This document shows positions 9,183 to 19,193 of a DNA stretch of 64,000 bases, one piece after another. The notes under the pieces are model-generated. The model did no database searches. It worked only from the letters and a program-made list of their open reading frames with translations, and had not been told where the DNA came from. The position numbers were made by a program, and so were the translations under genes. Origin of the DNA: Brevundimonas subvibrioides (lineage in GTDB: Bacteria > Pseudomonadota > Alphaproteobacteria > Caulobacterales > Caulobacteraceae); the NCBI RefSeq assembly GCF_027271155.1, contig NZ_CP114542.1:992001-1056000 (forward strand), read 5' to 3'. How positions within the stretch are numbered: the stretch's first letter is position 1; every line of letters begins with the position of its first letter.

Positions 9183-10282
9183 GCGGCGCACCCCTCGAAC
9201 CCCGCCTTCAACGCCGCCTCGTCGAGGTCGCGGCCGATGAAGACGGCGCGGCTCCAGCGGCGTTCGGCGGGTCCCCATTCGCGCTGGAGGTCGCCCTCCA
9301 GGATCATGTGGACGGCCTGGAAGACCAGGCGGCGGTCCTCGCCCTGGACGTCGATGATCCCCTTGGCGCGGAGGATGTTCTGGCCCTGCTGGCCCAGCAG
9401 CGTGTCCAGCCACTGGGTGAACTTCACGCCGTTCATGGGCCGGTCGAGGCTGAGGGAGATGCCGCGGATGTCGTCGCCGTGGCTGTGGCCGCGCGGGCCG
9501 TGGGCCGAATGTGCACTGTCCGGATTCGCGTGTACTTCGTGCACTTCGTCATGGTGGTGGTCGTGGCCGTGATGGTCATGGCCGCAGTGTTCGTCGTGGA
9601 CGTGGCCGGCCTCACCGTGGGCCGGATTGGCGAACTCGGGGTGGAGATCGAGGATGCGCTCCAGATCGAAGCCATGCAGCCCCAGGACCTGGTCCAGCGG
9701 CACGTTCGCGCGTTCGGCGCGGGTGATCGGCGCCAGCGGGTTCAGGGCGCGCAGGCGGGCCTCGACGGCGGTCAGTTCAGCGGGCGTCGCCAGGTCGGTC
9801 TTGTTGAGGATGATGCGGTCGGCAAAGGCGACCTGTTCGCGGGCCTCCTTCGAGTCATCCAGGCGGGCCATGACGTGTCTGGCGTCGACCAGGGTGGTGA
9901 CGCTGTCCAGTTTCGTCTTCGCCTTGACGTCCTCGTCCACGAAGAAGGTCTGGGCGACCGGGCCGGGATCGGCGAGGCCCGTGGTCTCGACGATGATGGC
10001 ATCGAATGCGGGGGCGCCGGGCTTCTGGCGTTTCATCAGGCCGGCGACGACGCGGATCAGGTCGCCGCGCACGGTGCAGCAGACGCAGCCGTTGTTCATC
10101 TCGAACACATCCTCGTCGGCACCGACGACCAGGTCGTTGTCGATGCCGATCTCGCCGAACTCATTGACGATGACGGCATAGCGCTTGCCGTGGTCCTCGG
10201 TGAGGATGCGGTTCAGAAGGGTGGTCTTGCCTGCGCCGAGGTAGCCGGTGAGGACGGTGACGGGAATGCGTGTGTCGGTCAT
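9179..10282 (-). CDS. CobW/COG0523 family GTPase (metal chaperone)
   Basis: G3E-family P-loop GTPase thought to deliver or allocate metal, often zinc. Walker A is [13 protein letters not shown] (residues ~12-24). The metal-site CXCC motif is [12 protein letters not shown], switch II is [10 protein letters not shown] and the base-specificity motif is NKTDL. A long histidine-rich loop ([25 protein letters not shown]) precedes the C-terminal CobW_C domain, matching zinc-linked members. ATG 10282 is chosen since [16 protein letters not shown] is the family start. Length is 367 residues. No zinc-uptake genes or clear Zur box are beside it, so metal specificity is inferred only from the His loop. 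Confidence 0.92.
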   Translation of the reverse strand: MTDTRIPVTVLTGYLGAGKTTLLNRILTEDHGKRYAVIVNEFGEIGIDNDLVVGADEDVFEMNNGCVCCTVRGDLIRVVAGLMKRQKPGAPAFDAIIVETTGLADPGPVAQTFFVDEDVKAKTKLDSVTTLVDARHVMARLDDSKEAREQVAFADRIILNKTDLATPAELTAVEARLRALNPLAPITRAERANVPLDQVLGLHGFDLERILDLHPEFANPAHGEAGHVHDEHCGHDHHGHDHHHDEVHEVHANPDSAHSAHGPRGHSHGDDIRGISLSLDRPMNGVKFTQWLDTLLGQQGQNILRAKGIIDVQGEDRRLVFQAVHMILEGDLQREWGPAERRWSRAVFIGRDLDEAALKAGFEGCAA

Positions 10283-10382
10283 GCGCGCTAGATGGCGGCT
10301 GCGGCGGCGAAGGGGAAGGGGTCGACGCCATGACATATGTCCGGGCTTGCGTCCGGGCGGGCGATAGGCTCGTTAGGGTCCC

Positions 10383-11189
10383 ATGACGCTGATCGAACTC
10401 GCCGGCCTGCTGGGCCTGAACCTGGTGCTTGTCGTCGCCGTGATGCTGGGTCTGTGGACCCTGGCGCTTCGGCTGAAGGACGTCAGCTTCATCGACGGGG
10501 TCTGGCCGCTGGGGATGCTGTTCCTGGCGCTGATCACCTTTCCCCGGACGGACGGCGATCCGGTGCGGAAGGGGCTGCTGCTGTGGTTATGCGCGGTCTG
10601 GGCGATCCGGCTGGGCTGGCACCTGCTGCACCGCTGGCGCGGGCACGGGGCGGACGGGCGCTATACCGACATCGTCGAGCATCAGGAAAAGACCCACGGC
10701 TGGAGCTTTGCGAAAACGGCTCTGCTGTTCGTCTTCCTGCCGCAGGGTTTCCTGGCCTGGCTGACCTGTCTGCCGGTGCAACTGGGGCAGGTCGAGCCGA
10801 TGCCCCCGATGGGGTCGATCGGCTGGATCGGGGCGGTGATCGTGGTCGTCGGCATCGCCTTCGAAAGCATCGGCGACGCCCAGCTGGCGGCGTTTCGCAA
10901 GGACCCCGGGAACAGGGGCAAGGTGCTGGACACCGGCCTGTGGCGCTATACGCGACACCCGAACTATTTCGGCGACGCCTGCGTCTGGTGGGGGCTGTGG
11001 CTGATCGCGGCAGAGACGGGCTGGATCGGGTTCGCCTCGATCCTGGGGCCGATCTTCCTGACCTTCACCCTGACCAAGTGGTCGGGCATCGGCATCACCG
11101 AGAAATCGACGGCCCGGACCAAGCCGCAGTATGCCGACTACATCCGCCGGACCAGCGCCTTCATCCCGATGCCGCCCAGGAAGGACTGA
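10383..11189 (+). CDS. DUF1295 membrane protein (steroid 5-alpha-reductase-like fold)
   Basis: Polytopic inner-membrane protein of 268 residues with about seven hydrophobic segments. The C-terminal signature LWRYTRHPNYFGDACVWWGLW is shared by the DUF1295/isoprenylcysteine methyltransferase/steroid reductase superfamily, where the His and Tyr take part in cofactor binding. GITEKSTARTKPQYADYIRRTSAFIPMPP is the normal tail. The true substrate is unknown. It is transcribed divergently from cobW and converges on glk 28 bases away. Confidence 0.88.
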   Translation: MTLIELAGLLGLNLVLVVAVMLGLWTLALRLKDVSFIDGVWPLGMLFLALITFPRTDGDPVRKGLLLWLCAVWAIRLGWHLLHRWRGHGADGRYTDIVEHQEKTHGWSFAKTALLFVFLPQGFLAWLTCLPVQLGQVEPMPPMGSIGWIGAVIVVVGIAFESIGDAQLAAFRKDPGNRGKVLDTGLWRYTRHPNYFGDACVWWGLWLIAAETGWIGFASILGPIFLTFTLTKWSGIGITEKSTARTKPQYADYIRRTSAFIPMPPRKD

Positions 11190-11216
11190 AGTCTTCCTTC
11201 GTCATTCCGGGCGCGG

Positions 11217-12188
11217 TTATCCCGCCTCGTCGAACGCGACCCGCGCTGAGCCCAGAAGGGCGGCGTGTTTGTGGGTGATCACCCAGGTCGGGATGTCGGC
11301 CATATAGTCCCTGAACCGGCCCTTCCTCTCGAACCGCTGGCGGAAGGGGCTGGCCTTCAGGAAGGGCAGGATGCGCGGCGCGATACCCCCTGCGATATAG
11401 ACCCCGCCGCGGGCCCCGGTGGTCAGGGCGATGTCGCCGGCGACGGCGCCCAGAATGGCGCAGAACCGGGCGAGCGTCGCGCCGCAGGGGCTGTCGGGGT
11501 CGGCCAGGGCGGTTTTCGTGATCTCGGCCGGGTCCTCGATATGGGTCTCGCGTCCGTCGATCTCGGCCAGGGCCCGGTGCATGTTCAGCAGGCCCGGGCC
11601 ACAGATCAGCCGCTCGATCGAGACGCGGTCGTAGCGGCGGCGCAGGATGCGCAGGATCTCGTCCTCGACGGGATCGCCGGGGGGGAAACAGGCGTGCCCC
11701 CCCTCGGACGGCATGGCCATCTCGCCGCCGTGGGCGTCGCGGATCAGGGCCGAGACGCCGAAGCCGGTGCCGGGCCCGAGGACCGCGATGGTCGAATGGG
11801 GATCGCCGGCGTCGGGACCGCCCAGCTTTTCCAGGTTTTCGGACGGAATGACCGGCGCGCCCCAGGCCAGGGCCTCGAAGTCGTTGATCAGCTTGACGGG
11901 GTTGAGGCCCAGCGTCGCCAGTTCCGTCTCCGACACCGCCCAGGGCGAGTTGGTCAGGTCGATGGCCCCGTCCTCGACCGGCCCGGCCACGGCGATGACC
12001 CCGCCGGACGGCTTGGTCCCGCAGCCGTCGATGAAGGCCTTCACCCCGGAAAGAAAGGTCGGATACTGTTCGGCCGGGAAGCTCTCGTGATGGTCCAGAA
12101 CGATCTGGCCACCCTCCATCCGGGCCAGGGCGAAGCGGGCGTTGGTCCCGCCGACGTCGCCTACGAGGAGCGTCTTGCTGTCACTCAT
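11217..12188 (-). CDS. glk: Glucokinase
   Basis: Phosphorylates glucose with ATP to feed the Entner-Doudoroff pathway. The N-terminal phosphate motif LLVGDVGGTNARFAL is intact. The catalytic Asp lies in LINDFEALAWG (near residue 101), LGPGTGFGVSALI follows, and sugar-binding SEGGHACFPP is present. Its 323 residues are typical of the bacterial ROK-independent glucokinase family. The start overlaps the edd stop (ATGA), making it the last gene of the zwf-pgl-edd-glk operon. Confidence 0.95.
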   Translation of the reverse strand: MSDSKTLLVGDVGGTNARFALARMEGGQIVLDHHESFPAEQYPTFLSGVKAFIDGCGTKPSGGVIAVAGPVEDGAIDLTNSPWAVSETELATLGLNPVKLINDFEALAWGAPVIPSENLEKLGGPDAGDPHSTIAVLGPGTGFGVSALIRDAHGGEMAMPSEGGHACFPPGDPVEDEILRILRRRYDRVSIERLICGPGLLNMHRALAEIDGRETHIEDPAEITKTALADPDSPCGATLARFCAILGAVAGDIALTTGARGGVYIAGGIAPRILPFLKASPFRQRFERKGRFRDYMADIPTWVITHKHAALLGSARVAFDEAG

Positions 12189-14059
12189 GCGTCCACTGCC
12201 CTGTTCTGTACATTCGCGTCCGCTACATCGCGGATCTCTGGTTGCTGGCTTGTCGGCTCGGCGACGAAACAGACCGAGGCCCCCTGTTCGGCGGAGGAGA
12301 CCACCGACCGGAAGGCGCCGAACAGCTCGCGACCATAGCCCCAGCTCTGGACCGACCCCGGACGGGCACGGTCGCGGGTCGTCAGGTCGGCGGCGATGGC
12401 CAGGGTGCCCGCCTCGGCGTCCAGGCGGACGATGTCGCCGTCCTGGACATAGGCCAGCGGGCCGCCGTCCAGCGCCTCGGGTGTGACGTGGATGGCGGCG
12501 GGGGTCTTGCCGGAGGCTCCGGACATGCGGCCGTCGGTGACCAGGGCGATGGGCACGCCGCGGTCCTGGAGCACGCTCATCAAGGGCGACAGGGAATGCA
12601 GTTCGGGCATGCCGTTGGCCCTGGGGCCCTGGAAGCGCAAGACGATGACGCCGCCGGTGTCGAGCTCGCCGCGCTGGAAGGCGGCCAGGACGTCTTCCTG
12701 GGCGTCGAACACCCGGGCGGGGCCCTCGACGATGCGGTGCTGCGGCTTGACCGCCGAGATCTTGATCACGGCCCGGCCGAGGTTGCCCTTCACCAGACGC
12801 AGGCCGCCCTCGGTGTCGAAGGGGTCGGAGGCGGGGCGCAGGATGTCGCGGTCCAGACTCTCGGTCACGCCGTCCTTCCAGACGAGTTCGCCGTCGATCA
12901 GCGCCGGTTCCCGGAAATAGTGATGGATGCCCCGGCCCATGATGGTGGTGACGTCGGAATGGATGTGACCGGCCTCGGCCAGTTCACGCGCAACGAAGGC
13001 CACGCCGCCGGCGGCCTGGAAGGCGTTCACATCGGCCGTGCCGTTGGGATAGATGCGCGCCAGAAGAGGCGTCACGGCCGACAGCTCGTCCATGTCGGTC
13101 CAGTCGATCAGCACCCCCGCCGCCCGCGCCATGGCGACCAGGTGGATGGCGTGGTTGGTCGATCCGCCGGTAGCCAGCAGGGCCACGATCATGTTGACGA
13201 CGGACTTCTCGTCGATGACGTCGGCCATGCGGCCCTCGCCGGACTGCGCCAGCTCGACGGCGCGTTTCGCCGCCGCCGCCGTCAGGGCATCTCTCAGGCC
13301 CGTCTCCGGGTGGACGAAGGCGGTGGAGGGCATGTGCAGGCCGCCCAGCTCCATCATCATCTGGTTGGAATTCGCCGTGCCGTAGAAGGTGCAGGTGCCC
13401 GGCGAGTGGTAGGAGCCGATCTCGCTGGCCAGCAGCACGTCGCGGCCGACCTTGCCTTGCGCATATTCGGCCCGGACGCGGGCCTTCTCGGCATTGGGGA
13501 TGCCGCTGGGCATGGGACCGGCGGGGGCGAAGACGACGGGCAGGTGGCCGAAGGCGAGCGCGCCCATGAACAGTCCGGGCACGATCTTGTCGCAGACCCC
13601 CAGCATCATGGCCGCGTCGAAGGCGTCGTGGGTCAGGGCGACCCCGACCGACATGGCGATGACGTCGCGGCTGAACAGCGACAGTTCCATGCCGGGCCGC
13701 CCTTGGGTGACCCCGTCGCACATGGCCGGGGTGCCGCCCGCGACCTGGGCGGTCGCGCCGACTTCGCGGGTCGCCCTGCGGATCACCTCGGGGAAGCGCT
13801 CGAACGGCTGGTGGGCCGACAGCATGTCGTTGTAGGCGGTGACGATGCCGACGTTGGGCGTCTTGCCCGTCATGGCGGTCAGCTTGTCGGCGATGGTCTG
13901 GCCCGCGAAGGCGTGGGCCCAGTTGGCGCAGGAAAGCTTGGCGCGGCCGACGCCGCTGTCGCGGGCGGCGTCCATGCGGCGGACGTAGTCGGCGCGGGTG
14001 TCTTTCGAGCGTTCGATGATGCGGGCGGTGACGTCCGCGACCACGGGGTGCAGGGCCAT
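12185..14059 (-). CDS. edd: 6-Phosphogluconate dehydratase
   Basis: Converts 6-phosphogluconate to 2-keto-3-deoxy-6-phosphogluconate, the committed step of the Entner-Doudoroff pathway. It belongs to the IlvD/Edd family of iron-sulfur dehydratases. Cluster cysteines are visible in [24 protein letters not shown] and probably [34 protein letters not shown] is the conserved C-terminal block. At 624 residues it is full length. It overlaps pgl by one base and glk by four. The aldolase gene eda is not in the window. Confidence 0.97.
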   Translation of the reverse strand: MALHPVVADVTARIIERSKDTRADYVRRMDAARDSGVGRAKLSCANWAHAFAGQTIADKLTAMTGKTPNVGIVTAYNDMLSAHQPFERFPEVIRRATREVGATAQVAGGTPAMCDGVTQGRPGMELSLFSRDVIAMSVGVALTHDAFDAAMMLGVCDKIVPGLFMGALAFGHLPVVFAPAGPMPSGIPNAEKARVRAEYAQGKVGRDVLLASEIGSYHSPGTCTFYGTANSNQMMMELGGLHMPSTAFVHPETGLRDALTAAAAKRAVELAQSGEGRMADVIDEKSVVNMIVALLATGGSTNHAIHLVAMARAAGVLIDWTDMDELSAVTPLLARIYPNGTADVNAFQAAGGVAFVARELAEAGHIHSDVTTIMGRGIHHYFREPALIDGELVWKDGVTESLDRDILRPASDPFDTEGGLRLVKGNLGRAVIKISAVKPQHRIVEGPARVFDAQEDVLAAFQRGELDTGGVIVLRFQGPRANGMPELHSLSPLMSVLQDRGVPIALVTDGRMSGASGKTPAAIHVTPEALDGGPLAYVQDGDIVRLDAEAGTLAIAADLTTRDRARPGSVQSWGYGRELFGAFRSVVSSAEQGASVCFVAEPTSQQPEIRDVADANVQNRAVDA

Positions 14060-14760
14060 CAGGCAGCCTCCGTCCAGACGACTTCGAGGGGAACCTTCGC
14101 CGCGATCATCGCCGCGACGGGTTGCGTGGCCGGGTCGCCGCCTGCCTCGCGCTCGAACACCGAACGCTTGGCGGTGCCTTTGAGGGCCAGGACGACGCGA
14201 CGGGCCGACATCAGATATGGCAGATTGATCGACAGGCGCTCGAGGCTGGGCGCGGCCCCGTCGCGTCCGTGGGGCACGCCGTAGATTGCGGGCTTCAGGG
14301 TGGGGGTGAGCAGGGTCTTCAGCGTCGGGCTGTTCGGGAACATCGAGCAGATATGACCGTCTTCCCCCATGCCCAGCAGGACCGCGTCGAAGCGGCCGCC
14401 GGCCTCAGCGACAGCATGGGCTGCCTTCGCCGCCGCGCGGTCGACAGTGACCTCCGGGTGATATAGCGGGACAAAGGTCGCCGCCGCGGCGGGTCCCTGC
14501 AGGAGGACTTCCCTGATCAGCCGGGCGTTCGACTCCATTGAGGTCTCGGGCACGTAGCGTTCGTCCACGAGGGTGACGGCGATGTTGGACCACGCGAGGT
14601 CGGCCCGGGCCAGACGGCCGTAGACGGGCGAGGGTGTCGACCCGCCGGGCCCGGCGAACAGGGCGCGACCGTTGGCGAGGATGGCGGCGGCGAGGGTTTC
14701 CTCGAGCCGGTCGGCAATGGTGGCGGCCCAGGCATCGGCGGTGGGAACGGTCTCAAGCAT
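14059..14760 (-). CDS. pgl: 6-Phosphogluconolactonase
   Basis: Hydrolyses 6-phosphogluconolactone between Zwf and Edd. DevB-type family motifs are clear: LFAGPGGSTPSPVYGRLA, VTLVDERYVP near residue 65, LLGMGEDGHICSMFP near 130 and the C-terminal PVAAMIAAKVPLEVVW. Length is 233 residues. ATG 14760 (MLETVPTADAW) is chosen; it lies within the last bases of zwf (8-base overlap), a translationally coupled arrangement. Confidence 0.95.
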   Translation of the reverse strand: MLETVPTADAWAATIADRLEETLAAAILANGRALFAGPGGSTPSPVYGRLARADLAWSNIAVTLVDERYVPETSMESNARLIREVLLQGPAAAATFVPLYHPEVTVDRAAAKAAHAVAEAGGRFDAVLLGMGEDGHICSMFPNSPTLKTLLTPTLKPAIYGVPHGRDGAAPSLERLSINLPYLMSARRVVLALKGTAKRSVFEREAGGDPATQPVAAMIAAKVPLEVVWTEAA

Positions 14761-16207
14761 CGCTCGTGTTCCAGTCACGGCCCGTTCGCACCATCAGCAT
14801 GTCGGCGGCGTCGGGGCCCCAGGTGCCGGCGCGGTAGGGCTGGGGCTTCACATGGCCGTCGACCCAGGCCTGGGACACGCCGTCGACCCATTCCCAGGCC
14901 TTTTCGGCCTCGTCGCGGCGGACGAACAGGGTGGAATCGCCGTTCAGCGCGTCGAGCAGCAGGCGTTCGTAGGCGATCCGGCGGCGCGGCGGCCGGGCGT
15001 CCTTGCCGCCGACGCCCCAGGACAGGCTCATCTTGATCGGCTGCAGCTGCATGCGCTGATCCAGCCCCGGCCTCTTGTTCATGACCGTCAGGGAGATGTC
15101 TTCCTCGGGCTGCAGCTCGATGATCATCCGGTTGGCGCTGTCCTCGTCGCGCGCGTCCTGGCCGAAGATGGAGTGGGGCACCGGCTTGAACTGGATGACG
15201 ATCTCGGTCCGCTTCTCGGGCAGCCGTTTCCCGGTGCGCAGGAAGAAGGGCACGCCGGCCCAGCGCCAGTTGTCGATGTCGGCGCGGATGGCGACGAAGG
15301 TCTCGGTGTCGGAATCCGATCCGCGTTCCTCGTCATAGCCGGGGACGCGCTTTCCATCGACCGTGCCGGAGACGTACTGGCCGCGCACGGTCGTGCGTTC
15401 GGCGTCCTCGTCGGTGATCGGGCGAAGCGAGCGGATCACCTTGACCTTTTCGTTGCGGACCGAGTCCGGATCGAGGTCCGACGGCGGTTCCATGGCGACC
15501 AGACACAGGAGCTGCAGCATGTGGTTCTGCAGCATGTCCCGCAGGGCGCCGTATTCGTCGTAATAGGGCCAGCGATCGCCGACGCCGACGGTCTCGCCCA
15601 CCGTGATCTGGACGTGGTCGATCGACAGATTGTTCCACAGCGGCTCGAAGATCACATTGCCGAAACGCAGGGCGATCAGGTTCTGGACCGTCTCCTTGCC
15701 CAGATAGTGGTCGATGCGGAACACCTGGCTCTCGCTGAAGGCATCGGCCACGGCGTCGTCGATGGCGCGGAAACTCTCCAGATCGCGGCCGACCGGCTTT
15801 TCCAGCACGACGCGGTCTTCCGGCTCGGCCAGGCCTGCCGCTCGCATGGCCGTGACGATCCTGGCGTAGAGGGACGGGGAGACCGCCAGGAAGCTGGTGC
15901 AGGAGCCGTCGCCGACCTTGTCCTTCAGCGGCTTCAGGCTCTCGGCCGAGGTGGCATCGACGGCGAGATAGTCGAGGCGGGCTTCCAGCCGGCCCCAGGC
16001 GTCGTCGGACCAGTGACCGTCAGCCTTGGACTCGACCGCGGTGCGGACCTTGGCGACATATTCCTCGCGGGTCTCTTCGGACCGGGCCGCGCCGATGATC
16101 TTCAGGCCGTCGGGCAGCAGGCCGTCGTGCTCGAGGAAATAGAGCGAGGGCAGCAGCATCCGCATCGCTAGATCACCGCCGCCGCCGAACAGGACCAGAG
16201 CCGTCAT
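14753..16207 (-). CDS. zwf: Glucose-6-phosphate 1-dehydrogenase
   Basis: Oxidises glucose-6-phosphate with NAD(P)+. The Rossmann motif at the N-terminus is LFGGGGDLAMRMLLPSLY (the usual GASGDLA reads GGGGDLA). The active-site signature RIDHYLGKETVQNL lies near residues 158-171. Substrate and structural motifs include FFLRTGKRLPEKRTEI. Full length at 484 residues. It is the first gene of the Entner-Doudoroff operon; the preceding HisIE gene ends 37 bases upstream on the same strand. Confidence 0.97.
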   Translation of the reverse strand: MTALVLFGGGGDLAMRMLLPSLYFLEHDGLLPDGLKIIGAARSEETREEYVAKVRTAVESKADGHWSDDAWGRLEARLDYLAVDATSAESLKPLKDKVGDGSCTSFLAVSPSLYARIVTAMRAAGLAEPEDRVVLEKPVGRDLESFRAIDDAVADAFSESQVFRIDHYLGKETVQNLIALRFGNVIFEPLWNNLSIDHVQITVGETVGVGDRWPYYDEYGALRDMLQNHMLQLLCLVAMEPPSDLDPDSVRNEKVKVIRSLRPITDEDAERTTVRGQYVSGTVDGKRVPGYDEERGSDSDTETFVAIRADIDNWRWAGVPFFLRTGKRLPEKRTEIVIQFKPVPHSIFGQDARDEDSANRMIIELQPEEDISLTVMNKRPGLDQRMQLQPIKMSLSWGVGGKDARPPRRRIAYERLLLDALNGDSTLFVRRDEAEKAWEWVDGVSQAWVDGHVKPQPYRAGTWGPDAADMLMVRTGRDWNTSDA

Positions 16208-16244
16208 GCCTATTCCTCAAATCGCGAGGGCAGGCCCTCGACAG

Positions 16245-16871
16245 TCAGTCCGCGTGTGTGGCCGGTCGCGCGCGTGAGGCCAACACGTCCAGCACGTCCT
16301 GAAACGACATTTGACGCGCCCGTAACAGAACCAGCAGATGATAGACCAGATCGGCGGCCTCGGATGCGACTTCCTCGTCCGGGCCGGCGGCCCCGGCCAG
16401 GGCGGTCTCCACGCCCTCCTCGCCGACCTTCTGGGCGACCCGCTTCGGCCCCTCGGCGAGCAGGCGGGCGGTCCAGCTGGTGGCCGGATCGGCGGCGGCG
16501 CGTTCGGCGATGGTGGCTTCCAGACGGGCGATGCGGCCAAGGCCGGGCGCATCCCCGGTGCCGAAACAGCTGGTGGTGCCCAGGTGACAGGCGGGACCCA
16601 TCGGTCGGACAGCCAGCACCAGGGCGTCGCCGTCGCAGTCGGGCGTGATGGAGACGACCTTCAGCCGGTTGCCGCTGGTCTCGCCCTTTCGCCACCGTCC
16701 GCCGCGCGAGCGGGAGAAGAAGGTGGCCTCTCCGCTCTCGATCGTCTCGTCGAGCGCGGCCCGGTCCATATAGGCGAGGGTCAGCACCTGCAGGGTGTCG
16801 GCATCCTGCACCACGGCGGGGATCAGGCCGCCGCCCTTGGCGAAGTCGAGGGTGGAGGGGTCGAGGGTCAC
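16245..16871 (-). CDS. hisI: Bifunctional phosphoribosyl-AMP cyclohydrolase / phosphoribosyl-ATP pyrophosphatase
   Basis: Fused HisI-HisE catalysing steps 2 and 3 of histidine synthesis. The HisI part (residues 1-~115) has [16 protein letters not shown], the Mg2+ motif DCDGDALVL and zinc ligands in [10 protein letters not shown]. The HisE part carries [24 protein letters not shown] and [15 protein letters not shown]. Many alphaproteobacteria keep these as two genes, so the fusion is mildly notable. A 172-base palindromic-repeat gap separates it from hisF, so it may need its own promoter or read-through. Confidence 0.95.
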   Translation of the reverse strand: MTLDPSTLDFAKGGGLIPAVVQDADTLQVLTLAYMDRAALDETIESGEATFFSRSRGGRWRKGETSGNRLKVVSITPDCDGDALVLAVRPMGPACHLGTTSCFGTGDAPGLGRIARLEATIAERAAADPATSWTARLLAEGPKRVAQKVGEEGVETALAGAAGPDEEVASEAADLVYHLLVLLRARQMSFQDVLDVLASRARPATHAD

Positions 16872-16875
16872 TGTC

Positions 16876-17035
16876 CTTCTCCCCTTGCGGGAGAAGGTGG
16901 CCGAGTGGAGCGAGGTCGGATGAGGGGTGACTCCCGGTCTGGCCGGTTGGCGTCTGTTCCAATCATCGCGTTTGCATCCTCGAACCCCTCATCCGGCCCT
17001 CCGGGCCACCTTCTCCCGCAGGGGGAGAAGGGAAA
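16876..17035. repeat. Pair of inverted CTTCTCCC palindromic repeats between hisF and hisIE
   Basis: Two copies of one element face each other. The left copy (16876-~16932) begins CTTCTCCCCTTGCGGGAGAAGG and ends GGATGAGGGGT. The right copy (~16984-17035) is the same element reversed. Each contains its own hairpin (CTTCTCCC..GGGAGAAG). The pair resembles BIME-type units and recurs at 20631-20793. Confidence 0.85.
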
Positions 17036-17043
17036 GCAATGTG

Positions 17044-17807
<764 letters not shown>

Positions 17808-17811
<4 letters not shown>

Positions 17812-18542
17812 GCGCAGGCCTCTATGGCGTCGCGGGCCGTGAAGCGACCCTCGTAGATCGCGCGGCCGACGATGGCCCCGTCGCAGCCGATGGCCTTCGC
17901 CGCTGTCAGGTCGTCGAGGGAGGAGACGCCGCCGGACGCCTGGACCTTCAGGTCGGGACGACGCCGGATGACCTCGGCCAGCAGGTCGAGGTTCGGACCC
18001 GTCAGGGCGCCGTCGCGACCGACGTCGGTGATCAGGACGTGCTCCAGCGTGCCCGGCGGATAGCGGTCGAGCGCGGTCCACAGGTCTATCGGCGCGGCCT
18101 CGGTCCAGCCCTTCAGCGACGGGATGGGGACGCCGTCCTCGCCCACCCGGACGTCGAAGGCGAGGGTCAGGCGCTGATGGCCGAACTTGCCCAGCCAGGC
18201 CGACACCTCGGCCGGTGCCGTCACGGCCTGCGACCCGACCACCACGCGGCTGACGCCCGCGTCCAGCAGGTTGCGGACGTCGGACAGGGTGCGGACGCCA
18301 CCGCCGGACTGGATGCTCACATCCAGGCTGCCGGCCAGGTCGCCGATCAGCCGGTGCTGGACCGCACGGCCCGCCTCGGCGCCGTCCAGGTCGACGATAT
18401 GGACCCAGGTCGCGCCCTCGGCGACGAAGGCGGTCAGGCGCGCAGCGGGGACGGTGTCGTATTCGGTCACCTGGTCGAAGCGGCCGTGCATCAGCCGCAC
18501 GCAGACCCCGTTTCGCAGGTCGATGGCGGGATAGACGATCAT
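17808..18542 (-). CDS. hisA: ProFAR isomerase
   Basis: Isomerises ProFAR to PRFAR, step 4 of histidine synthesis. TIM barrel with catalytic Asp in PAIDLRNGVCVRL (residue ~8) and the second in LITDVGRDGALTGPN (near residue 128). The phosphate loops QSGGGVRTLSDV and ASGGVSSLDDL are intact. Full length at 244 residues. Start and stop overlap hisH and hisF by four bases each. Confidence 0.97.
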
Positions 18543-19138
18543 GCGGGTAGCTCGAGGAAGTTCTTCAAAATCCGCGCGCCGGCCCCGGCCGACCGCTCCG
18601 GGTGGAACTGGCAGCCCCAGCGGTTTCCGATGCGGACCATGGCCGGGACCTCGGCTCCGTACGCCGCGCAGGCGATGGTCGCCTCGGTGTCGGGACAGAC
18701 ATAGGAGTGGACGAAATAGGCGTAGTCGCCCTCGCTCACCCCCTGCAATAAGGGGTCGTCCTTCAGGTTATGCAGCTGCGACCAGCCCATGTGCGGGACC
18801 GGCAGGTCATCGCGGACCGGCATGCGCCGGACCGTCCCCGATATGAAGCCCAGCATGGCGGCACCGCCGTTCTCCTCGCTTTCGGCGAACAGCAGCTGCT
18901 GGCCGAGGCACAGGCCCAGCAGGGGGCGTTCGAAGGCCTTGATAACTTCGGTCAGGCCAAGCGCCGCCATCCGCTCCATGGCATAGCCGGCGGCACCGAC
19001 GCCGGGCAGGACCAGGCGTTCGGCCTCGGCGATCTCGACGGGATCGGCGGTGATACGGGCGTCGGCGCCCAGCCGCTCCAGCGCGAACTGGACCGAGGCG
19101 GTATTGCCGGCCCCCAGGTGGACGATGGCAACGGTCAT
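18539..19138 (-). CDS. hisH: Imidazole glycerol phosphate synthase, glutamine amidotransferase subunit
   Basis: Class I glutaminase that supplies ammonia to HisF. The nucleophile Cys is in LLGLCLGQQLLFAES (near residue 79). The His-Glu pair is in WGCQFHPERSAGAGARIL (near residues 181-183). N-terminal VHLGAGNTASVQFALERLG is family-typical. ATG 19138 gives 199 residues; an earlier in-frame GTG-type start would add only MEEGP. A short repeat-like stretch (CTCTCCCTGTGGAAGAGGGG on the minus strand) fills the 55 bases to the upstream gene. Confidence 0.96.
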   Translation of the reverse strand: MTVAIVHLGAGNTASVQFALERLGADARITADPVEIAEAERLVLPGVGAAGYAMERMAALGLTEVIKAFERPLLGLCLGQQLLFAESEENGGAAMLGFISGTVRRMPVRDDLPVPHMGWSQLHNLKDDPLLQGVSEGDYAYFVHSYVCPDTEATIACAAYGAEVPAMVRIGNRWGCQFHPERSAGAGARILKNFLELPA

Positions 19139-19193
19139 CGGCCCCTCTTCCACAGGGAGAGGGATTGAGCGCGCGAGAGCCGAAGAGCGGCCA

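Noticed and set aside
9490..9620. Tandem short repeats (GTGGTCGTGGCC-like) as a possible repeat array
   Set aside because: They are codons of the histidine-rich loop of the CobW protein, not a DNA-level array.
11178..11199. AGGAAGGAC/GTCTTCCTT hairpin as terminator between DUF1295 gene and glk
   Set aside because: Only about five pairs including a wobble, no T-run; too weak to call.
12242..14284. 680-codon plus-strand frame opposite edd
   Set aside because: Edd is full length with all cluster cysteines on the other strand; this frame has no motif.
17812..18081. N-terminal extension of hisF to 18081
   Set aside because: The extra 90 residues are a shadow of hisA; the family start is ATG 17811.
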